Source: Rubrivirga sp. SAORIC476
GTDB taxonomy: Bacteria; Bacteroidota; Rhodothermia; Rhodothermales; Rubricoccaceae
Length of the DNA: 64,000 nucleotides
Reading direction: 5' to 3'
Assembly: GCF_002283555.1 (NCBI RefSeq)
Contig: NZ_MVOI01000006.1
Location: 310,001 to 374,000, forward strand
A model generated the notes under the pieces. The model saw only the letters and a program-made list of their open reading frames with translations. It ran no database searches and was not told the DNA's origin. This document shows, in pieces, positions 33,924 to 41,471 of the stretch (position 1 is the stretch's first letter; each line of letters begins with the position of its first letter). Both the position numbers and the translations under genes were made by a program.

Positions 33924-35671
33924 GGAGCGTTGTCGGGGACCGAGTCTTCGATCTGGACGACCCCACCCAGGCGCTGGGTGAAGTCGGCGTAGGCGGCGAC
34001 GGAGGAATCTCGCGCCAGTCCATCCTCCATGACGTTCAGCGCCTCCCGGTATTGCCGCTGGGCGACGAGCGCGTCGGCGCGGGCCTTGACCTGTTCGGCG
34101 AAGTCGGACGGCTCGGGGGGCTCCGGCGGGTCCTGGAGGAGGCGCCGGGCGATCTCCTGGTTGCGGCGCGCGTCGGCTGAGGTCGGGTCGAGGAGAAGGG
34201 CGATGCGGAGGAGCGAGTCGGCGCGGGCGGGGTCGTCGGCGCGGAGGGCGGCGGTGCCGGCATCGTAGGCGTAGCGGGCGCGCTGCCGGGGATCGTCGGC
34301 GAAGGGGAGGGCCTCGGCGAAGGCACTGTCGGCCCCGGCGAACCGCTCCTGGGCGGCGCGCGCCACGCCGAGCCCGTGCCACAGGCGAGCGCGGATCGTG
34401 CGCGGCACCTCGGGCTGGGCGAGCCCGGCCATGAACTGCGCCTCGGCCCCGACGGCGTCGTCCGCCTCCAGCAGCGCGACGCCCGCGCGGCCCTGGCGGG
34501 CGCCGGGGTCGAGCGCGTCCAGCGGGTTGGAGCAGCCGCCGAGCAGGAGCAAGGCCATCACGGCGACCGGGACGGTCGACAGGGTCGGGGATCCCGCGTG
34601 TGGGGCGGCCTCGGCCGGGTCGCGGTCGGGCTCGTCCGAGGCCTCATCGGCGCGGCTCCGCTCCTCGCCGTGAGGAGGCGGGCGCGAGGCGAGGACGCGC
34701 TCCAGAACCAGCAGCAGCAGCGCCAGGGCGAGCGGCCACTGGAAGCGCTCGGCCGACGCCGCGAACTCGTCCTGGGCCACCACGGCGCGGTCCAGCCCGG
34801 CGAGCGCGTCGTTGACGGCCCCGGCCGCGGGCGTCCGCCCGACGCGGAACAGGCCGGACCGACCGGCGAGGTCGCGTAGCGCGCCCGGCTCGAACCGGGT
34901 CATCACCGACTGGCCCGTCTGGCGGTCCCGTCGCACGCCCACCACCTTGCCTCGGCGGACGTCCGGCACGGCGGCGCCCTCGTCCGTCCCGACGCCCAGC
35001 GCCAGGATCTCGACTCCGTCCTCACGGAGCGCGTCCGCGGCGTCGGCCAGCCCGCCCTCGTGGTCCTCGCCGTCCGACACGACGAGCAGCGCGCGGGGGC
35101 GGGTCTGGTCGTCGTCACCCGCCTTGAAGGCGGCGTCGGCGACGGCGAGGGCGCGGGCGAAGTCGGTGCCCTGCACCGAGATCTGCTCCGGGTCGGCGGC
35201 GTCGAGGAAGAGGCGCAGCGCGCCGCGGTCGGTGGTCAGTGGGCACTGGAGGAACGCGTCGCCCGCGAACACCACCAGCCCTACGCGGTCGCCCCGGCGG
35301 GCCTCGACGACCCGTTCGATCTCCAGCTTGGCCCGCTCCAGGCGGCTCGGCGCCACGTCCTCGGCCAGCATCGAGGCCGACACGTCGAGCGCGATGAGCA
35401 GGTCGAGGCTCTCCTGGCGGCTCTCCTGGAGCGCCGTCCCGATCCGCGGCCCGGCCAGGGCCACGGCCACCAGCGCGACGGCGCCGACGAGCAGCGCCGC
35501 GCGGATGCGGCGTCGCCGGACGAGCGGCCCGGTCGTCATCGTTCCGGCACGGGCGCCGAGGAAGAGCGTCAGTGCCTCGGTCCGCCGCCGCGCCGCGTAC
35601 GCAAACGCCGCCCATGCCACCGGTACGAGCACGGCGGCGAGGAGGAGGACGAAGGGCGAGCGGAAGGACAC
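33920..35671 (-). CDS. BatB VWA protein fused to a lipobox-bearing TPR domain (BatC-like)
   Basis: A 583-residue single frame. Residues 1-340 are BatB: membrane segments near 10-28 and 58-75, a VWA domain with MIDAS motif DVSAS (D96, S98, S100), and another membrane segment (WPLALALLLLVLERVLA). After a charged linker comes AVMALLLLGGCSNP, a perfect lipobox (Cys380), then four to five TPR units (for example YAYDAGTAALRADDPARADSL). This looks like a BatB gene joined in frame to a BatC lipoprotein gene. An independent start at ATG 34558 or GTG 34561 would give a very short signal peptide. The GTG start at 35671 is the best N-terminus. The upstream spacer is a heptamer array. Confidence 0.83.
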   Translation of the reverse strand: MSFRSPFVLLLAAVLVPVAWAAFAYAARRRTEALTLFLGARAGTMTTGPLVRRRRIRAALLVGAVALVAVALAGPRIGTALQESRQESLDLLIALDVSASMLAEDVAPSRLERAKLEIERVVEARRGDRVGLVVFAGDAFLQCPLTTDRGALRLFLDAADPEQISVQGTDFARALAVADAAFKAGDDDQTRPRALLVVSDGEDHEGGLADAADALREDGVEILALGVGTDEGAAVPDVRRGKVVGVRRDRQTGQSVMTRFEPGALRDLAGRSGLFRVGRTPAAGAVNDALAGLDRAVVAQDEFAASAERFQWPLALALLLLVLERVLASRPPPHGEERSRADEASDEPDRDPAEAAPHAGSPTLSTVPVAVMALLLLGGCSNPLDALDPGARQGRAGVALLEADDAVGAEAQFMAGLAQPEVPRTIRARLWHGLGVARAAQERFAGADSAFAEALPFADDPRQRARYAYDAGTAALRADDPARADSLLRIALLLDPTSADARRNQEIARRLLQDPPEPPEPSDFAEQVKARADALVAQRQYREALNVMEDGLARDSSVAAYADFTQRLGGVVQIEDSVPDNAP

Positions 35672-35677
35672 GGAGGA

Positions 35678-35747
35678 GAGTTCGGGGGTCGGAGTTCGAG
35701 CGTCAGGGGGCTGGAATCGGAAACTCCGACCTCTGAGCTGCGAACTC
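35678..35747. repeat. heptanucleotide array of ten units between BatA and BatB genes
   Basis: Ten uninterrupted 7-mers run from 35678 to 35747. The first ones resemble GAGTTCG and GGGGTCG; the last ones are their complements, CGACCTC and CGAACTC. The phase of seven is kept through the inversion point. The array fills almost all of the 77-nt spacer. Confidence 0.9.
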
Positions 35748-35748
35748 G

Positions 35749-36717
35749 CTACGGCACCTGGCGGAGGCGGGTGGTGGAGAGGCCGACGGCGAGCAGGAGG
35801 CAGGCGAGCGCGGGCCAGAGGAAGAGCGGGTAGCGCTCCTCGACATCCAGCAGGACGGTCTCCTCGATCTCGGTCCGCTCCAACTCCGAGATCGAGTCGT
35901 AGATCTGACGGAGCGCCTGCGCGTCGGTGGCGCGGAAGTAGCGCCCGCCGGTCGTCTCGGCGACCTGCCGGAGCGCGCCCTCGTCCACCTCGGGCGCTGG
36001 TCCGAGGCCGCCGAAGGGGCCGTTCCGCGACGCGAGCCCGTCGCCCCCCACGCCGACCGCGTAGACCTTGACGCCGAGCGCCGCGGCGGCCTCGGCCGCC
36101 GTCTGGGGGTCCACCTGGCCGCGGTTGTTCTGGCCGTCGGTGAGCAGGATGACCACCTTGGAGGCGGCCTCGGAGTCGCGGAGCCGGGCCGTCGCCGTCG
36201 CGAGCGCGGTCCCGATGGCGGTCCCGTCCTCGATCAGCCCCATCCGTACCTCCTGGAGCATCGTCAGCAGGAACGGGTAGTCGAGCGTCAGCGGCGCCTG
36301 GGTGTAGGCCTGGGCGGCGAACACGACCAGCCCGATCCGGTCCGACTCGCGCCCGCGCACGAACTCGGCGGCGACGGCCTTGGCGGCCTCGAACCGGTTC
36401 GGCACGAAGTCCTCGGCGGTCATCGAGGTGGACACGTCGAGCGCGAGCACGATGTCGATGCCCTCGGTGGACCGCTCGATGGAGGCGTCGCGCTCCTGGG
36501 GCCGCGCCAGCCCGAGCAGCCCGAGCGCGAGGGCGGCCAGCAGGAGGCCGTCCGGGAGCTTGCGGAGCCGCGCCCAGCCGGTCGTCCCGAGCGCCGCCGC
36601 GTCGCCGCCGAGCGAGTACCGCACGCCCGGCGCCTCCCGCCGCGGACGCCACAGCGCCCACGCCAGCGCGGGCACGGCGAGCAGGCCGAGGAGCCAGAGG
36701 GGGGAGGCGAACTGCAC
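35749..36717 (-). CDS. BatA VWA-domain membrane protein
   Basis: A 322-residue BatA. The N-terminal membrane segment (FASPLWLLGLLAVPALAWAL) is followed by a second near residue 60. The VWA domain has MIDAS DVSTSM (near residue 92), with downstream Thr and Asp in GTAIGT and LLTDGQNN. A C-terminal membrane segment (LFLWPALACLLLAVGLS) completes it. BatA and BatB are paired VWA proteins thought to assemble in the inner membrane with their MIDAS domain in the periplasm. The upstream neighbour on this strand is the frameshifted four-helix-bundle gene, not the DUF4381 gene expected from related operons. Confidence 0.93.
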   Translation of the reverse strand: MQFASPLWLLGLLAVPALAWALWRPRREAPGVRYSLGGDAAALGTTGWARLRKLPDGLLLAALALGLLGLARPQERDASIERSTEGIDIVLALDVSTSMTAEDFVPNRFEAAKAVAAEFVRGRESDRIGLVVFAAQAYTQAPLTLDYPFLLTMLQEVRMGLIEDGTAIGTALATATARLRDSEAASKVVILLTDGQNNRGQVDPQTAAEAAAALGVKVYAVGVGGDGLASRNGPFGGLGPAPEVDEGALRQVAETTGGRYFRATDAQALRQIYDSISELERTEIEETVLLDVEERYPLFLWPALACLLLAVGLSTTRLRQVP

Positions 36718-36725
36718 GGTGTGCG

Positions 36726-36760
36726 AGGAGTCAGGAAAGAGGAGTCAGGAATCAGTGGGC
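36726..36760. repeat. heptanucleotide array, AGGAGTC theme (left arm)
   Basis: Five 7-mers in phase (such as AGGAGTC and AGGAATC) run from 36726 to about 36760, covering the spacer after the BatA start and the stop of the four-helix-bundle frame. The array is inverted relative to the one at 37134-37161. Confidence 0.9.
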
Positions 36761-37119
36761 CTGGAGCGACTTCATCAGGCCTGAGAGCATTTTGCTGATC
36801 TGAACGGTTGTGTCCAGGAGCGCTCGAACGGTCTCCGCATCGACATAGTCGCGTCGTTCCGCGATGCGAAGCTGGGTCTCGACCTCATAGAGCGAGCCGC
36901 GCGAGTAACGGAGGAGCTGGAGGTATTCGCCGCTGCGCCCTCGCCGATGTTGGAGGGAGTGGAGACCGAGGTACGCCGGATCTGGGAGGTCAGGCCGAAC
37001 GCCTCGTGCTTGGGAAAGGTGTCGGATGCCGAGTAGATCGCATCGGTGGAGTCCATGGCAGCCTGCCAGACGGTGGGGTCCGTACAGCGCTTGACCGGCC
37101 GAGCGTGCTCGTTAGCCAC
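36752..37119 (-). pseudogene. four-helix-bundle (S23-type) protein, frameshifted
   Basis: This begins from GTG 37119 and matches the four-helix-bundle/S23 family up to HEAFGLTSQIRRTSVSTPSN-IGEG. Reading then fails, but the next frame restores the family pattern (SGEYLQLLRYSRGSLYEVE, QLRIAERRDYVD, ISKMLSGLMKSLQAH) and ends at 36752. One missing base (expected G) at about 36927-36937 explains the break; the unshifted frame ends at 36775. Relatives occur as intervening sequences in 23S rRNA genes and as Avd accessory proteins of diversity-generating retroelements, but no such element is visible here. It is flanked by inverted heptamer arrays and overlaps the sirtuin gene by 8 nt. Confidence 0.8.
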
Positions 37120-37915
37120 GTTCGTCTTCCCTTGACTCCTGACTCCTGATTCCTGATTCCCCTCGAAGCGAAGCGACGAGGAGGGGCAGCACCTCCCCCG
37201 CCTTCCCCTGGACGACCTCGTTCAGAAGCGGTGCGATGTCGCTCGGGGTCGGGTTGATCTCGGCGACGTAGGCGCCCACCTGGCGCGCCAGTTGCGGCAG
37301 CCCGGCCGCCGGGTAGACGACCGCGCTCGTGCCGACCGACAGGTACACGTCGGCCATCGCCGCCGCCTGTTCGGCCTCGCCGAAGGCGTCCTCCGGGAGC
37401 ATCTCGCCGAACCACACCACGTCGGGGCGGACGAGCCCGCCGCAGGCCTCGCACGTGAGTGGGCCGTGGCCATCGGCGGTGTCGCTCGCCTCGGTGCCGC
37501 AGTCGATGCAGTGGGAGCGGAGCAGCGAGCCATGCAGTTCGACGAGGTGCTCGCTGCCCGCGCGGGCGTGGAGGCCGTCCACGTTCTGCGTCGCCAGGAG
37601 GAAGTCGCCGCCGCGGGCCGTCACCCAGCGCTCCAGCGCGGCGAGGGCGCGGTGCCCGGCGTTGGGCTGCACTTCCTCCACGACGGCGCGGCGGTGCGCG
37701 TACCAGCCCTGCACCAGTTCGGGGTTGGCGAGGAACGCCTCCACGTTGGCCAGCTCCTGCGGGCTGAACCGCTGCCACAGACCCTCCGGGTCCCGGAACG
37801 TCGGGACGCCGCTCTCGGCCGAGATCCCGGCGCCCGTCAGTACCGCCACGCGCCGCGCGTCGCGGAGGCGGCGGACGAGCGTGTCGGAGAACGGGGGGCC
37901 GACGAGCTGATGCAC
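37112..37915 (-). CDS. Sir2 family NAD-dependent deacylase (CobB-like)
   Basis: A 267-residue class III-type sirtuin. NAD-binding GAGIS is at residues 28-32 and TQNVDGLH at 109-116. The catalytic His is H128. Zinc is bound by C136, C139, C155 and C158. WYAHRR (Y72, R75) is the Y-x-x-R pair that lets CobB/SIRT5-like enzymes remove succinyl and malonyl groups as well as acetyl groups. The last ~17 residues (SGIRSQESREDERG) are encoded by a heptamer repeat array and are not family sequence, so the natural C-terminus was probably extended by repeats. It lies inside the Bat operon between the DUF4381 gene and BatA. Confidence 0.94.
   Translation of the reverse strand: MHQLVGPPFSDTLVRRLRDARRVAVLTGAGISAESGVPTFRDPEGLWQRFSPQELANVEAFLANPELVQGWYAHRRAVVEEVQPNAGHRALAALERWVTARGGDFLLATQNVDGLHARAGSEHLVELHGSLLRSHCIDCGTEASDTADGHGPLTCEACGGLVRPDVVWFGEMLPEDAFGEAEQAAAMADVYLSVGTSAVVYPAAGLPQLARQVGAYVAEINPTPSDIAPLLNEVVQGKAGEVLPLLVASLRGESGIRSQESREDERG
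37134..37161. repeat. heptanucleotide array, GACTCCT theme (right arm)
   Basis: Four 7-mers in phase (GACTCCT twice, then GATTCCT and GATTCCC) lie at 37134-37161. This is the inverse of the AGGAGTC array at 36726. The array is inside the 3' end of the sirtuin gene and encodes its odd tail. Confidence 0.9.
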
Positions 37916-37921
37916 CGGGGT

Positions 37922-39010
37922 TTAGGGCTGTGAGGGAGTGGAGGGCGTCGTCTCGGTGCCGGGCTGGGCGGCCTCGGTGTCTCGACGCCGGACGCCGGAC
38001 TCCACCTGCTCCACGGCCTGTCGTGTCGCATCGCGGAGGCGGCCGACGGCGTCGGGCGCGGGGCGGACGCGCGCGAACGCGACCAGGTCGGTCGGCCGCA
38101 GCGCCTTGCGGACGGCCTCGACGGCGACGGCCGGCACGCGCGCGTCGTTCGCCAGGTGGCGGACGATCTCGGTGCTCGTGGCCTCCTGCGCGGGCACGCC
38201 GAGGCGGGCGGCGAGGTAGATGCGCAGCGCGTCGCGGACCGCGACGACGTGCGTCTCGATGGCTCCGGGCGTGGCGTCGGCGGAGGGCGCGTCGAGCGCG
38301 AGCGCGTCCAGGCGGGCCACCGCGGCGGCATACGGCGTGACGGTCTGCCCCGCCTCGGGCCGACGGCGGAGCGCGCGACCCACGCCCCAGACCGCGCCTC
38401 CCACGATGAGCAGCGCCAGCAGGCCCAGCCCGATCCACAGCGGGACGGCGCTGGGGAACGCTTCCGCCGGGCCGATGGGCGCGGGCTCGTAGGGCGCCGC
38501 CTCGCCCGTCAGCACCGAGCGGACCGGGACGAGGGCGCTTCCCGTGGCGACGGTGTCGCCGGGCGCGAGCAGCACCTCCGCCGGACCTACGCGCGCGGAG
38601 TCGGCCGTGAACACGACCACGCGGTACACGGCGCTGTCCACCCGGACGCGACCGCGGGCGGTGGGAGGGAGGCGACGCACCGACAGCGCCTCGGCGTCGC
38701 CCAGCGCCAGCACGCCCGCCTCGGGCGCCCCGGCGGGGACCGGCGGGAACGTGACCTGCCGACCGGGTCCGTGCGTGACGGCGACCGCCACCTCGAACGG
38801 CATTCCCGCCGAGACCGAGTCCGCCAGCACCGTCAGTCGCGCCGACTGGGCAACAGAAGCATGAGGCACGAGGAACGGGGCAAGGGCGAACACGAGGCGA
38901 CAGACCCCGCGGGCTGCCCAGGCTCGGCGGTTCGACGCCGCACGCAGAGCCCCCGGTCTCCGCCGGAGCCGCGTCGCCAGTCCTCGTTCCCCGTTCCTCG
39001 TTCCCGTCAC
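37922..39010 (-). CDS. DUF4381/BatD-like membrane protein of the Bat operon
   Basis: A 362-residue product from GTG 39010, overlapping the preceding stop (GTGA). A signal-type helix (CRLVFALAPFLVPHASVAQS) leads to a beta-domain (ADSVSAGMPFEVAVAVTHGP), a membrane segment near residue 190 (VPLWIGLGLLALLIVGGAVW) and a helical cytoplasmic tail. Proteins of this form sit between DUF58 and BatA in related operons. The first ~50 residues before the signal helix are atypical and are partly encoded by heptamer arrays (38982-39009 and 38861-38888). A start at GTG 38893 would avoid them but removes the basic n-region. The function is unknown. Confidence 0.85.
   Translation of the reverse strand: MTGTRNGERGLATRLRRRPGALRAASNRRAWAARGVCRLVFALAPFLVPHASVAQSARLTVLADSVSAGMPFEVAVAVTHGPGRQVTFPPVPAGAPEAGVLALGDAEALSVRRLPPTARGRVRVDSAVYRVVVFTADSARVGPAEVLLAPGDTVATGSALVPVRSVLTGEAAPYEPAPIGPAEAFPSAVPLWIGLGLLALLIVGGAVWGVGRALRRRPEAGQTVTPYAAAVARLDALALDAPSADATPGAIETHVVAVRDALRIYLAARLGVPAQEATSTEIVRHLANDARVPAVAVEAVRKALRPTDLVAFARVRPAPDAVGRLRDATRQAVEQVESGVRRRDTEAAQPGTETTPSTPSQP
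38861..38888. repeat. heptanucleotide array, ACGAGGA theme (left arm)
   Basis: Four 7-mers in phase (such as ACGAGGA and ACGGGGC) lie inside the 5' part of the DUF4381 gene, facing an inverted array 94 nt away at 38982. Confidence 0.7.
38982..39009. repeat. heptanucleotide array, CCTCGTT theme (right arm)
   Basis: Four 7-mers in phase (CCTCGTT, CCCCGTT, CCTCGTT, then a degenerate unit) lie at the DUF58-DUF4381 junction. They include the DUF58 stop and encode the first residues of the DUF4381 product. Confidence 0.85.
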
Positions 39011-39891
39011 CGCTTCGACCGGTGGCGGAAGAAGGACGAGAGCGGCTCGACGTAGTCCTCGTCGGTCCGCAGCGTGACGTGGTCCACGCGGGCGCGCTTG
39101 AGGGTGTGCTCGGCGCGGGCGGCGCGGTGCGCGGCGCGGTCGGCGAAGGCCTCGCGGACCGCCGCGCTCGACGTGTCGACCAGCGCCTCCTGGCCCGTCT
39201 CGGCGTCCACGACGCGCAGCAGGCCGACGGACGGCAGCGTCTCCTCGCGCGGGTCCACCAGGCGAACGGCCACCAGATCGTGCTTGCGCGACACCACGCG
39301 GAGCGACTTCGCGAGTGCCTCGTGGCTGGCCGTCGGGACCAGGAAGTCGCTCACCAGAATCACGATCGCGCGGCGGCGCTGGACGCGCAGCACGTGGTCG
39401 AGCGCGACGCCGAGGTCGGTGCCGGTCGCGACAGGCTCGTGGGCGTAGAGGTCGCGCAGCATCCGCAGCACGTGCCGCTTGCCCTTCTTGGGCTTGACGA
39501 ACCGCTCGACGCGGTCGGTGAACAGCACGAGGCCGACCTTGTCGCTGTTGCGCAGTGCCGAGAAGCCGAGCACGGCACACACCTCGGCGGCGAGGTCGCG
39601 CTTGGCGCGCGCGCTGCCGAAGTCCTCCGAGCCGGACACGTCCACCACCAGCAGCAGCGTCTGCTCGCGCTCCTCCTCGAACAGCTTGACGTAGGCCTCG
39701 CCCGTCCGCGCGGACACGTTCCAGTCGATCGTCCGCACGTCGTCGCCGATCTGGTACGGGCGGACCTCGGCGAACTCGATGCCGCGGCCCTTGAACGCCG
39801 AGTGGTACTCGCCGCCGAACACGTCGTCCACCAGCCCGCGCGTGCGGACCTCGACGTGGCGGATCTTGCGGAACAGCTCGCGGGGGATCAC
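39007..39891 (-). CDS. DUF58 domain protein
   Basis: A 294-residue protein with the DUF58 core: RTRGLVDDVFGGEYHSAFKG and RPYQIGDDVRTIDWNVSART, then a VWA-like fold whose MIDAS-type strand reads LLLVVDVSGSEDFG. It is the usual partner of a MoxR ATPase and Bat proteins. No moxR gene lies next to it: upstream are heptamer arrays and the divergent purQ. GTG 39891 (MIPRELFRKI) is the natural family start; the longer frame to 40050 runs through repeat sequence. Confidence 0.92.
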   Translation of the reverse strand: MIPRELFRKIRHVEVRTRGLVDDVFGGEYHSAFKGRGIEFAEVRPYQIGDDVRTIDWNVSARTGEAYVKLFEEEREQTLLLVVDVSGSEDFGSARAKRDLAAEVCAVLGFSALRNSDKVGLVLFTDRVERFVKPKKGKRHVLRMLRDLYAHEPVATGTDLGVALDHVLRVQRRRAIVILVSDFLVPTASHEALAKSLRVVSRKHDLVAVRLVDPREETLPSVGLLRVVDAETGQEALVDTSSAAVREAFADRAAHRAARAEHTLKRARVDHVTLRTDEDYVEPLSSFFRHRSKR

Positions 39892-39894
39892 GAC

Positions 39895-39929
39895 GGGTGA
39901 AGGGGGAGAAGTGAAGGGCGAAGGGACCT
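39895..39929. repeat. heptanucleotide array, GGGTGAA theme (left arm)
   Basis: Five 7-mers in phase (such as GGGTGAA and GGGCGAA) begin 4 nt upstream of the DUF58 start codon. The array is inverted with respect to the C-rich array before purQ at 40022. Confidence 0.85.
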
Positions 39930-40021
39930 TCGGGGCCGCGCCGTCAACGGGACGGGACGCCGGTAGATTACCCCGGTGCGCGAAGAGGCGTGGGTGGAGA
40001 CTGGCGCGAGACTTCCTGGAT

Positions 40022-40063
40022 CCCCTACCCATCCCCCCCTTACTCCTCACTCATCACTCCAAT
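40022..40063. repeat. heptanucleotide array, CTCATCA theme (right arm)
   Basis: Six 7-mers in phase, the clearest being CTCCTCA and CTCATCA, end at the purQ ATG. This array and the one at 39895 bound the 170-nt divergent spacer, which otherwise holds a TAGATTAC box at about 39964. Confidence 0.8.
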
Positions 40064-40772
40064 GGCCCGCATCGCCGTCCTCGTTTTCCCCGGGTCCAAC
40101 TGCGACCACGACGTGTACCACGCCACGAAGCACGTGCTCGGGCAGGACGCCCGGTTCGTGTGGCACAAGGAGGGCTCCGTCGGCGACGCCGACCTGGTCG
40201 TCGTGCCGGGCGGGTTCTCGTACGGCGACTACCTCCGGGCGGGCGCCATCGCGCGGTTCTCGCCCGTGATGAAGGACGTGGTGCGGTTCGCCGAAGGCGG
40301 CGGGCTGGTGCTGGGTGTCTGCAACGGCTTCCAGGTGCTCTGCGAGGCCGGGCTGCTGCCGGGCGCGCTGCTCCGCAACGCGAGCCTGCGGTTCGCCTGC
40401 CGCGACGCCCGCCTGCGGGTCGAGTCGACGGCGACGCCGTTCACCTCGGCGCTGGCGGAGGGCGAGGTGCTCACGGTCCCGGTGGCGCACGGCGAGGGCA
40501 ACTACACGGCCTCCGAGGAGACGCTCGACATGCTGGAGGCCGAGGACCGGGTCGTGTTCCGCTACGTCGACGCGAGCGGCCAGCCGGGCGACAGCCCCAA
40601 CGGCTCGGCGCGCGACATCGCGGGCATCCGCAACGCGGCGGGCAACGTGATGGGGATGATGCCGCATCCCGAGCGCTGCGTCGAGTCGGTGCTCGGCACC
40701 GCCGACGGCGCGCGGATCTTCCGCTCGGCGCTCGCCCACCTCGGCGCCGAGGTGGACGGGGTGGCCGCGTAG
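40062..40772 (+). CDS. purQ: phosphoribosylformylglycinamidine synthase subunit PurQ
   Basis: A 236-residue class I glutamine amidotransferase subunit of FGAM synthase in purine synthesis. [14 protein letters not shown] and [19 protein letters not shown] are PurQ-specific. The nucleophile is C87 in GVCNGFQVL, and His-Glu come from MMPHPERC. The product supplies ammonia to PurL, with PurS; neither gene is in the window. The start at 40062 abuts the heptamer array. Confidence 0.97.
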   Translation: MARIAVLVFPGSNCDHDVYHATKHVLGQDARFVWHKEGSVGDADLVVVPGGFSYGDYLRAGAIARFSPVMKDVVRFAEGGGLVLGVCNGFQVLCEAGLLPGALLRNASLRFACRDARLRVESTATPFTSALAEGEVLTVPVAHGEGNYTASEETLDMLEAEDRVVFRYVDASGQPGDSPNGSARDIAGIRNAAGNVMGMMPHPERCVESVLGTADGARIFRSALAHLGAEVDGVAA

Positions 40773-40819
40773 CCCTTCTTCCTTCCCGCCCGGCGTCGCC
40801 CGGCTCGCCCGACGCCGTC

Positions 40820-41284
40820 ATGGTCGAATCCTCCACCCGCGTCGAGCGGACCCTCCGCCTGGACGCGCCGCTGGCTGAGGCCTGGGAGATGCTGCTCGAC
40901 GTGCCCCGCTGGGGCATGCTCTTCCCGCACGTCGACACCATCGAGCCGATGGGGGAGGGGCAGTACCTCTGGCGGATGGAGCCGCTCGGCCCGCCCGGCC
41001 GCAAGGTCCGCGTGGTGTACGCCTGCCGGTACGATTCCGACGAGGCCACGCGGACGCTCACCTGGACGCCGGTAGAGGGTGTCGGCAATGCGGCGTTCGC
41101 GGGCGCCTGCGCCATCGAGCCCGACGGCGCCGCGGCGACGGTCGGACACCTGCAACTGGACGCGACGCTCCAGATCCCGGTGCCGGGGTTCCTGTCGGCC
41201 ATCGTGCACCCGGCCGTCGACCTGGAGATGACGCGGCTGACGGCGATCTTCGCCGAGCGCCTGACGGACCTGATGGGCGCGTAG
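40820..41284 (+). CDS. SRPBCC (START-like) family protein
   Basis: A 154-residue single-domain protein. It opens STRVERTLRLDAPLAEAWEM, has the family strand-helix pattern (DVPRWGMLFPHVDTIEP, ATRTLTWTPVEGVGNAAFAG), and ends with the long C-terminal helix (LEMTRLTAIFAERLTDLM). It resembles coenzyme Q-binding/polyketide cyclase-like ligand-binding proteins. The ligand is unknown. It follows purQ by 47 nt and may share its transcript. Confidence 0.87.
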   Translation: MVESSTRVERTLRLDAPLAEAWEMLLDVPRWGMLFPHVDTIEPMGEGQYLWRMEPLGPPGRKVRVVYACRYDSDEATRTLTWTPVEGVGNAAFAGACAIEPDGAAATVGHLQLDATLQIPVPGFLSAIVHPAVDLEMTRLTAIFAERLTDLMGA

Positions 41285-41471
41285 GAAAAACTCCTATCTC
41301 GGTGTCCGCCGGTCACGGTCGCGGGCGCCCAACGCGTTGCCGGGCAGAGAGATAAGCAAAATGGCAGGGGCGGTGAAGGCGGCAGGGAGCGAACGAAAGG
41401 AGGATCTGGAGGGTTAGGATTGGCCTCGCCAGCACTGGGCTGGCTTCGGATCCCACCACCTTCCGTTCCCC

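Noticed and set aside
36752-37119. Diversity-generating retroelement accessory (Avd)
   Set aside because: No reverse transcriptase, template repeat or variable repeat is nearby; only the four-helix-bundle family is shared.
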